In this document: positions 55,651 to 64,000 of the stretch, piece after piece
Numbering within the stretch: the first letter of the stretch is position 1
How the letters are laid out: every line of letters starts with the position of its first letter
NCBI RefSeq assembly: GCF_905220565.1
Contig: NC_059395.1
Span: 13,991,289 to 14,055,288, forward strand
From: Melitaea cinxia
Lineage: Eukaryota; Arthropoda; Insecta; Lepidoptera; Nymphalidae
DNA length: 64,000 nt
Reading direction: 5' to 3'
Notes under the pieces: model-generated
Databases searched by the model: none
What the model was told of the DNA's origin: nothing
Seen by the model: the letters and a program-made list of their open reading frames with translations, nothing else
Made by a program: the position numbers and the translations under genes

Positions 55651-57007
55651 GTTGAACTCGAATATTCTTTAATATGTCTACAACAGAATCAGGAGTTATT
55701 GCAATACCACCAATGTTTCATGTCGAACAATCTAGACACCAATAATGCATTTACAAGCTAGTGCTCACAAGTATTTGCAGGTTATTATCAATACGGCTAG
55801 TGATGACATTTTCAGCGGTGCGGTTTGTTGAAATCGCAATATTCAATGCGTTATTTGACCTACTTGTCATATAAACGACAGACGGTTACCGGTGCCCGCA
55901 AGTGCTTCGACGTCCTGACATTTGCATTAATGCGGCATCGTGTATGCTTTTGTCGGAAAACGTTAGAAAGGGATAGTCGAAATATGACAGGTCGATACGG
56001 GTCCGCGGCAAAATTGATATATTTGGGAAATATGAAAGAAAATAGATTTATGATCTAACATCACAGCATTTTTAAACATAATGTCTATACATATATAGGC
56101 ACAGTTTAGAAAAGTTAGTAATTTCGATAAATACTCGTAGCATAAAGAAGTTGGTACGCGTAATTCATCTTGCATTCCACAATAAAAAGAAAAAAAATGT
56201 AAAGATACTTTAGTATATGCCAAACATTTTGAAGCTGTGATATAATTTCTATTTTCACGTTAAATTGGTTTATATCGAACGCTACTGAGAAAGATAACTT
56301 TACTCTTGTATAAAATTTTCTGGAGTTTTTAGTAAAATTTCATCTTGTATTCTTGTTAAAATTTTATATGAAATATTTGCATATCACTAATGAATCTCAG
56401 TCTTAAAAAGGTATTCTTGTTAACTTCCTCTTCTGTCTATTTTGTTAACAGTATGTTCTAATTTAAGTGGCAAGTCAAAATAGATAATATACTTTTCGGA
56501 AAACAAAGAAATTAAGACTGTATTAAATAGTCATACTTTTAATTTACTAGTCCATTTGAGTCAAACAGTATTAGATAGGCTAAGAATGCTACTTAAGAGA
56601 ATCGAAATGTTATCTTTCGCATTTTCAAACTACTATTTATCAAATAGAGAAATTTATAAATATAATCATTAATTACTGTTTTTATTTAAATCTGTTATCA
56701 TGTCCGTCTTTCTCTTTACGATCCAGTCATCCTTGAGAATTACGAAATGAATAAATTGTGAAATGCAAACAAGTAAAGTCCGGGCTGGCACCTCTCGCTA
56801 GCTCCAATTCGTAAGAATCGCATATAAATGGTGGACTTACTCTCATTTGCATTTTCATTTACTTTTTAGTATGTAGTATGATTTAAGTATGAAAATTATA
56901 TTTTACTCATATTTTTTTGCATAGTTTATTAACTCTTAGTGAATTTTACAAAAGTTTCGGGAAGAAGACTAGTACTGTTAGTGATTTTATTGTACACTTT
57001 TACGAAA
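55651..57007. other. No feature recognised
   Basis: AT-rich sequence; the short overlapping frames around 55825-56223 show no domain. Confidence 0.6.
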
Positions 57008-57345
57008 ACGATTCAGCCTGTAACGTCCCACTGCTGGGCATAGGCTTCTTTCTTCATGTAGAAGGGTCGCTTAATCAACCACGCTGCTCCACTGCGGGTT
57101 GGATTATATGATGATATATCCCTACTATGAGCAACGATCGCTATCAGGTATTGACGATAACAGCCGGGGCCGATGTCTTAACGTGTTCTCCGTTGCACAG
57201 TAGAGAGACCCACAAAGACAGATATCCAAACTAGAAACAAAATATTTGTACAAATCTAAATATCGATCGCAAGCGGGAATCTTAAACGTTGCAAACCGTC
57301 GGCGTTTTAAGCAACTAATCGCACCACTACGCCACAGCGGTTGAA
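57008..57345 (-). mobile_element. tRNA-headed SINE, family A, full length
   Basis: On the minus strand the head reads 'accgctgtggcgtagtggtg', a good polymerase III A box. The body and the 3' end ('cagcctgtaacgtcccactg' on the plus strand) match the other copies. Confidence 0.75.
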
Positions 57346-57794
57346 TAACGTTTATTTTTTTTTTATTGGAACGAAGTTCCTTACGGCAGGCTTGACATTT
57401 GGCTGGGCGACCGAACTGAAAAATATGTGATACTAAAACCGTAAGAAAATATAGAACGGAAGTGACGTAATATCAGTCACACGACTGTATAATATGACGT
57501 TTGTCAAACTAAAATATTACAAGTAAGCTTTTTTAAATTATTTATGTAATTTTTTATTTCCCTTAATAGCTTGAATTATTATTATTATTATTTTGTTTGA
57601 TTTGTTTTATTTTACGGTATTTGTTATTTTCTAAAATATTAAATTTCCTAAAAACTTATATGTACTTAATTAAAAACCAATCAACAAAATTAAAAATAAA
57701 TCAAGAACTAGAAAATATATATAAAATTCAACATTTTTTTTCAAGTTGTGTTGCTTCTATACCATCCGAAGGAACTTCGTTACTACCTGGTGTT
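57346..57794. other. No feature recognised
   Basis: AT-rich sequence. Confidence 0.55.
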
Positions 57795-58050
57795 CCATGT
57801 TTTATTTATTTATTCTTTATTGTACACCACATAGAGTAATTTAATAAAGAATTGTAAAGAAAAAAGTATAATGCACAATGAGGCGGCCTTATCGCTGCAT
57901 TGTAATTTCTTCCAGGCAAACTTAGGGTTAGGATTAATGGTAAAAAAAAGAAATAAGTAAGTGGTGTATAATAAAGGTACATCAAACAAAATAAGATACA
58001 TATAATACAAATAAATTATATACAATAAACTATTAAATATTCCTATAGGT
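57795..58050 (-). mobile_element. LINE 3' end fragment
   Basis: On the minus strand: 'cctggaagaaattacaatgc', 'gataaggccgcctc', then 'gtacaataaagaataaataa'. It is the same 3' module as 1655-1788 and 8985-9090. Confidence 0.7.
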
Positions 58051-58064
58051 ATAAATATACACGT

Positions 58065-58328
58065 ATGACCGAGAGGCTACAAATCCACGATAGTGTGCCT
58101 CATGCGGTAGTAGCGTTAACAAGACACACTAACACCTGTGTCTACTACACTGACGACGGTGATGACGCAATCGGCAGGTTCGTTAGCCGAGCGCTGGGTG
58201 CCTCGACAAAAACAATCTTGGAGCACAACCTGAAAAGAACCATCCACAAGCGTGATATGTCGTTGGCAAGGGCTCTGCTCAAGATGCTGCGATCAGCCGT
58301 GGCTCATGATATAGAAATAAGAAAGTAG
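58065..58328 (+). CDS. Unidentified 87-residue ORF, GC-richer than surroundings
   Basis: The frame runs from ATG 58065 to TAG 58326-58328 and stands out because its base composition is roughly balanced while the flanks are strongly AT-rich. The predicted protein is soluble and largely helical, with HTNTCVYYTDDGDDAIGRF in the middle and a basic C-terminal half (LEHNLKRTIHKRD, LKMLRSAVAHDIEIRK). There is no signal peptide, membrane segment or motif I recognise. AT-rich sequence with AATAAA-like signals follows to about 58710, which could be a 3' UTR. It could be a terminal exon of a host gene or the 3' end of a retroelement protein; I cannot decide. It begins just after a LINE tail of the opposite strand. 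Confidence 0.35.
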   Translation: MTERLQIHDSVPHAVVALTRHTNTCVYYTDDGDDAIGRFVSRALGASTKTILEHNLKRTIHKRDMSLARALLKMLRSAVAHDIEIRK

Positions 58329-60377
58329 ATATATAAATATATAAATTCTTATATCCTTTTGGTTTATCAAATAGTTACAAATAGCAGTTTATTTTGCATG
58401 TTGATATATTTATTTAAATTTTAGTTAAGCTAAGTTTGATTATTAATATTATCTCAACTTTACACTTTATATAAATTTGATTGATGACCTTTTTAAATGA
58501 ATTTTATTATTAACAAGTAGTATCTTTACTGTTAATTTTTTATGCGAAGTAATTTTAATTATACTTGCTACACGGCATTAATATATTGTGGAATGTTGTG
58601 TACCCCGTGATGGGATACATATTAGATAATAATGTAATAGTGAATTATATGTAATGTTCCATATGTATTTTGTGGATGTACCTATAAAAAAATAAAAAAT
58701 ATAGATAAATAAATAATTATGTAGTGAAATTTAAGTAAATAACAGAAATAGATAACTTATACATAGATAAACAAATAATAACTATATAAAAAATAATATA
58801 TATATAAGAAAAAACCGTCGGCGTCGGACCACGTCCTAGTTTTACTAGGCAGTCACAGGACTGTCGATCTGTAGTATAATAAGTAGAAAAATCGCCTGTA
58901 GTATTATAATGCATGCATGATAAACAAAGGCACGGGCATTTTGAGCCCGTGGATCAAAATTTATAAATAAAAAAAAAAAAAAAATATATACTCGTATGTA
59001 CATAACAATAATATATGTACACGGTAAATAATACACACGTTTACGAAGTAGTTACACAATTACAAAAAAGGACTATATATTTACGTTACAATTATACTAA
59101 TTTTATAAGTTATATAAAAGTCTCTTATATACAAGAACGTAAGTTTTGAAACTACAAAATACATGTAAAATCCTAAAGAACAAGACTTCGCTAATGAGTT
59201 TTTTTTTTTGTCTTTTTAATTTGGTGAATATATTAATAAATTGCAGCCGGCACAAATGTAAAAGCTCTACATTTCAATGGAAACAAACGCAAGAGACAAG
59301 AGCAATATGAACTGAGGCGTATATCTCTTTATAATAAATGAATCTTTCATGAACGGGCGGAATCGTGAAACAGCAGTTTTTAATATCTTTAGGCAAATAT
59401 CTTCTTTGAACGATCGAAGATTGGATCGAGATGTTGGAAATGTTTTTACGTTAATTATCCTCATTAAACATCCTTTAAATTTTCTCTTACGTAGGAACTT
59501 TTAAAATATAACATTTAGTACAAGATTTTAGCCTACTTAATTAAAACACAAACTGATTAATATGTACGAAATTAAAGAGGGTTCCATGAAAACAAAATCA
59601 AGTTTCACAACGAAGAACTTTGACTACTACTATAAAGTTCTAATATTTCAAGTAATTCAATTATTTGATGATGTACAGAAATCACCAATTTCAAAACTTT
59701 GTAAGAAATCAATACCTTAATTGCCTGTTGCCATTGTAATAAATTGTTACCCCATTTGATTACTTTTTTTTTAAATAAATGTTATATCTAGTCAATAACA
59801 GCGCAATAAAACCGCCTATTTTTCTAATACTTCGATTTAAACAAACGTATTCAAACAAGTGTATACTAATACAAACAAAAACAAGTATCTAAAGCGCTGA
59901 TATCTTTAGTGATATGTGAAGTAAAAGTTTTCTTATGATGACATGTCAAAATATTTATATTCACATAGAAAAGTTCATTGATCGTGCTTTGATTTCACGC
60001 CTAATTTGTAACGTCTAAAACCGACCTTTTTGTTCAATAATAATGTCTTTTTATTCGTGTTTTCCTTTTTGTTTTGGGTTCTTTCTCGTACCTATAACTC
60101 TTCATTTGTTTTAAAGGACCCTTTTAACCCATCCTTTCATAAAAAATACAGTAGGATCAGGGCAATAAAAGTACACAAACAGTAATAAAGTGTAAATATT
60201 TAAAATGTTCCAACGCTTCAATGAAAACAAATTTATTTTTATTTTTATACAGTACTTTACGTGTATGACATAAATTTTAACTTTTTGAATATTAATTGAC
60301 ATAACTTCACCACTTTCTAAAGCTAATATTTCAAGATCAAAGGTCAGTGTCGTTAAGAAAGCTCCGTTATTATAAAA
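58329..60377. other. No gene recognised
   Basis: AT-rich sequence. A small hairpin (cacgggcattttgagcccgtg) at about 58931-58951 precedes an A run. Confidence 0.55.
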
Positions 60378-60634
60378 CTAGCTGTACCGTGCGATAATTT
60401 GAGGGAAAATAGCCTAGGCATAGCCTTCATCGATGAATGGTGTATCCGACACAAAAATAATGTTTTCTATTTGAACCAGTAGTTCCTGAGATTAGCGCGT
60501 TCAAACAGCAAACAATCATATCGGGTAGGTCTGAGAATCAGCCAACATCTATTTTTCATGCTCCTAAATTATAAGGAGAGGCTTTAAGGGGGTTAATAAC
60601 ATATATGGCAAACCAACGTTGCGGGGTTAGCTAT
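60378..60634. mobile_element. Two Helitron ends joined head to head
   Basis: The left half starts CTAGCTGTACCGTGCGATAA and reads like a minus-strand copy. From about 60515 the right half is the 50441-50609 family in plus orientation, ending 'acgttgcggggttagcta'. Each outer border is therefore a Helitron 3' end. Confidence 0.5.
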
Positions 60635-60659
60635 TTTATCAGTATATATTTGCTCGCAA

Positions 60660-60905
60660 AAATTGTCTTATTTCATGAAAACGTTTGGTTATTAATATCT
60701 ATCTGCGCGGTATGTAAGCGCAGTTTCAGTCAGGAAATCCGGGATAAAAATATCGTAAGTCTTCTAGTGAAAGTCGCATAAAAATCGATTAAGCTCTTTA
60801 GAAGATTAGCTCAGACAAAAAAAGAAAGATAGACAAAATTTTTAAAATTGTTTGTTTTAGTATCATGTAAATAACTAAATGTATATATATTCAGTTGTAT
60901 AGATG
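60660..60905 (-). mobile_element. Decayed Helitron-like repeat
   Basis: 'aagattagctcagacaaaaa' and the terminal 'gttgtataga' fit the 5' half of a minus-strand Helitron. The 3' end is lost. Confidence 0.35.
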
Positions 60906-62249
60906 TATATATGCATGTAGTGTACATTACAACGGTGAATCATAACGTAATAGAAGAAAAATATTTGTTGTATTTGCCGTTGGGAAATAAGACGAGTTAT
61001 GTTAAGTAAAACGATATACATATGTACACGACTACACGCAATCCCTTGGCATTCGTAAACCTATCGAAATATACGAAAGTATTCAAGTTTTATAAATACC
61101 GGAATAAATAGATCAAATGTTTCTGTTATTTAAGTATATATTATTCATGATGCATAATACTTTATATTAAATAATTATATTAACAAATGTTTGATATTTT
61201 ACTCATATGTTAATTCGGTATATAGGTACTAGGTACTACAATTTTAAATTTAACGTCGTTGTTGCTACAATAACAAGTAGCAACGTACAAAATAGACAAT
61301 AACAAAAAAGGACGAAATGTCAGTAGATTGGATGTCCGAAAGGACAGCTATAGGCTGAATGTGCGTAAAGTTGCAATCAATCGTCAAGATGCACGATGTC
61401 GTAATTCATGGAGCGCGAGGGTTCGAGTGCTATCGCGTTAATGGCGTTCATCGCTCACTGAAAAACCGATTTCTACGCCTCCGACTTACTATTACATCGA
61501 TATCGTACAGTGAAATTTAACGACCTCGACGATATTTCACACAAATAAGATGTGCTTAAATAGAAATCTATATACCTCTTGTGACATAAATGATGTAAGA
61601 ACCGTGTCATACCCGGCAAAGCTAACAAATGGTGAAAGTTCACCGTTGTGGGCTCGCCTCATATCTACGTTTCGAGGGAATCACTTTTACGCGTTGCTAC
61701 CATTTATACCATTTATATCGATACTCGTAATTACCTACGTCGTTAACACATCTCTACGGACGTGTAAGAGATACGGTGCGTACGAGTAGGTCGTTCGATA
61801 TTTTCTTCGAACTCAATGTTACACTGTACTAGAGTACATATCGTCTGAAATGGAGCGGCAATTTAATAGGACCAGTTCTTTTGCTTCACTTACGCAATTA
61901 AGACGATGCAATATTTTCGCCTCGATTCCGTAGTACCAACTTATTAATTCGGTTATGATAATGCTACCTATATTTAATTTGTACTTTTACAGTCGTACAT
62001 AATGTTCAATTTACTTATTTTTTATCTATACACATTTTTATTTAACTAGATTATATATTTTAATTTCAATAAATTATAAGAACGTAAATATGTATTAGGG
62101 AAATAATTTTTCATTAATAATGAGAAAAACACGAGGGAGTCCACACAGTGTTTCTCGTTCATATCAAACATGTCAAAAATATTTTTTCTACATTTCTTTA
62201 TGTATTATTTTTTTTTATTTCATTTTCGATTAAGGGTATTTAATCGACT
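60906..62249. other. No gene recognised
   Basis: Mostly AT-rich. The block at 61310-61800 is GC-richer and apparently unique and holds a 79-codon open frame without a domain. Confidence 0.45.
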
Positions 62250-62530
62250 TCCAAAAAAGGAGGAGGTTGCCAATTTGACTGTATTTTTTATGTATTCCGT
62301 CCGAACTTTTTACTGGGTGGACCAATTTTGATTCTTTTTTTTTTAATCGAAAGGTGGTTGTTGTCATGTGGTCCCAATTAAATGAAATCGAGATTTGACA
62401 AGTACTTTTCGAGTTGTAACTAATCACGCGTATTATCATTTACTTGACTATTCTTCTATCTACTTACGTTATATTACGTGTCGATGTATTTGAAGTCGTT
62501 TTTTTTTTTCGATTGCGAGCAAACACAATT
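62250..62530 (+). repeat. Interspersed insect repeat, second copy
   Basis: 'ccaaaaaaggaggaggttgc', 'catgtggtcccaattaaatg' and 'cgatgtatttgaagtcgttt' match the repeat at 22090-22545. Confidence 0.55.
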
Positions 62531-63395
62531 ATTAGATAAGAAATTCTCTTCCATGTTAAAAGAAATCCTTTAAGCGTATGTAAGTAAAGTTAGTTAACCG
62601 TCTAATTGAATTAAATTTTACATAATTATGGAAATTAATCATATCCATATTAATTTAAATATATGTTAAAATAAAGTCTTTTGTCTAAAATTCAGTAAAA
62701 ATCAGTTATCATGCATGTTCAAAAAACGAGATTTGAATTTTTCATTAGGTTTAACTTTGCGAGTAAAAACTATCAAAAGAAAAATATGTGAGCTGCTTAT
62801 ATTATTAAAAATATATATATTAAAATGTTTAAATATAGAAAAAAAAAAACGTACAAAACTACACAAACCTTTTAAATAATCGTCCAATTATATTAATACA
62901 ATTTTGTTCAACTCGATTATGACACGCGAACAGCACTTCCTTATAAACTAAGCAAGTTGTTTGAAATAAATATTTCGCGAAGAAAATAAACGAATCGGAT
63001 GAGCGATCACTGGGCACTGAGGTGCGCAGGCGCCGGTTGTGCGGCCACTGAGCCACCACCTCCCGACCGGTATGAAAGTATGCTGCAAGTTTCAACAAAT
63101 TAATTTGTATTTACTTTAATGTCTTAACATTGCCGCTTATTATGACAAGATATTTGAAAAAGGATCGACGTTACGATTTCGAGTTTTTGACTGATCTTTG
63201 CGCCCTCCACGACAAAAAGAAAGCGGTACTGATGCGACGGAACCGTGGAATTCATCGCCATACGTCAACGATGTTTATGCGTACAAAAAAAATTAAATGA
63301 ATTTAAAAAATCGCGTATAAACTCTTTCGTTTATTTTTATAGAAGTAGTCTTTGACAACAAACCTTAATAATGTTCAAACATATAATTTAATATA
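62531..63395. other. No gene supported
   Basis: A 53-codon frame at 63142-63300 and a GC-rich patch at 62998-63068 with tRNA-A-box-like 'ggtggctcagtggccg' (minus strand) are the only notable points. Confidence 0.45.
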
Positions 63396-63767
63396 GGGGA
63401 ACACCGGGCAAGACGGGGTGGTGGGCAAGACGGGGCATCAGGCTTTTCAGGTGATTTAAATTGATCAATCTCATTCGCTCTGCCATCTCGCTACTGGCCG
63501 CCACGACAGCTCTTAGTCACACGAGTACTAACACGGTGGCTATTCATTTGTTTTAGTTATCATCGAAAAGTAGATTTCGTTTGTTCGTATTAAAATTTCT
63601 TATATATACGTTTCGTAGTACATGAAACTTGTATTTAGTGAATTTTAAGTGGCACCTCGGTTAATCCTATCTACAGTACATTGCAGTATCAGGTAATAAC
63701 TTGTTTTGTTATGAAACATTATTCATTTTTTTTTTTGTTTGAATATTAATGTTGAAACGAATCAACG

Positions 63768-63800
63768 GGCAAGATGGGGTATCTGATACCCCATCTTGCC
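63768..63800. repeat. Palindrome of the transposon end motif
   Basis: ggcaagatggggtatc, one central T, and its exact complement (16-bp arms). The arm is a variant of the motif at the element's terminus. Confidence 0.9.
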
Positions 63801-63858
63801 GACACGATTTTGACTCTTTATATTTTTTTATATATTGTTTTAGGATGGTTTATATTAA

Positions 63859-64000
63859 AAAAAAGTCATATATGTTTATAAAAGAAACCCAGGAAGAGGA
63901 AAACGGTCAAGGGAAGCACTGAATAAGGCGATAGAAGTTGTTTTGAAGCGAGAAATGGGATATATGTTGGCTGCAAAATTTTTCTTAGTCCCACAAACTA
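63859..64000 (+). pseudogene. pogo-like transposase N-terminus (psq-type HTH), partial
   Basis: The frame encodes VYKRNPGRGKRSREALNKAI followed by a Met-Leu-Ala-Ala-Lys recognition helix region and VPQT. This matches the N-terminal psq-type helix-turn-helix of pogo/Tigger transposases, which binds the terminal repeats. A plausible ATG at 63844-63846, directly after an acceptor-like 'ttgttttag', is in a different frame; one base in the A8 run at 63857-63864 would account for the shift. The catalytic DDE domain would lie beyond the window. Confidence 0.65.

Larger units (their letters stand above)
63396..64000 (+). mobile_element. pogo/Tigger-like DNA transposon, 5' end (cut by window edge)
   Basis: After a TA dinucleotide (63394-63395, the expected target) come GGGGAACACCGGGCAAGACG and a second 'gggcaagacgggg' unit at 63423-63435. 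A third copy forms the palindrome at 63768-63800. Transposase N-terminal coding follows. The right half lies outside the window. Confidence 0.65.

Noticed and set aside
61550..61789. 79-codon ORF with a hydrophobic segment
   Set aside because: One possible membrane helix but no family resemblance and no gene context.
63142..63300. 53-codon plus-strand ORF with basic residues
   Set aside because: Too short, with no motif and no splice or expression signal; chance cannot be excluded.

Overview
This is AT-rich DNA from an animal, almost certainly a moth or butterfly. The evidence is the repeat content: Helitron ends of lepidopteran type (5' TC..., 3' hairpin then CTAG, with the 'gcgggcacagctag' terminus), RTE-like retroposons ending in (GATGAT)n, tRNA-headed SINEs, and LINE tails carrying the 'ataaggccgcc' motif. 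There are no bacterial operons, no CRISPR array and no rRNA. Family names below come from memory of motifs; no database was searched.

Positions 1-32,340 are gene-poor repeat land: a near-perfect 161-bp-arm hairpin (522-905), truncated LINE copies (945-1790, 2242-3682), many small Helitrons, SINEs, short RTE-derived retroposons with clear target-site duplications (TSDs), and a second long inverted repeat (18149-18706). The only host-gene exon I can support is on the minus strand at 28362-28695. It encodes a signal peptide and the start of an NRF (nose-resistant-to-fluoxetine) domain.

Positions 32,341-46,600 form a nest of mobile elements whose order of insertion can be read from TSDs and empty sites. 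Level 0 is a decayed LINE (minus). A hAT element (32600-45032, 8-bp TSD) sits across its stop codon. Inside the hAT lie a Helitron (41334-41471), a 5'-truncated RTE LINE (42213-44693, 19-bp TSD), and a TIR element, copy A (32670-40417). Copy A was invaded by a nearly intact two-ORF LINE (32861-38726) and by a PIF/Harbinger-like element with a MADF remnant (38855-39621). The two-ORF LINE was then hit by a second copy of the same TIR element (copy B, 33909-34983). Both TIR copies carry a sequence matching the 5' end of U2 snRNA fused to a LINE 3' end, which I regard as the most unusual object in the window.

Positions 46,600-64,000 return to gene-poor sequence with Helitrons, SINEs, an RTE-derived element nested in a Helitron, perfect short hairpins, one unexplained GC-richer ORF (58065-58328), and the 5' end of a pogo/Tigger-like transposon running off the right edge (63396-64000).
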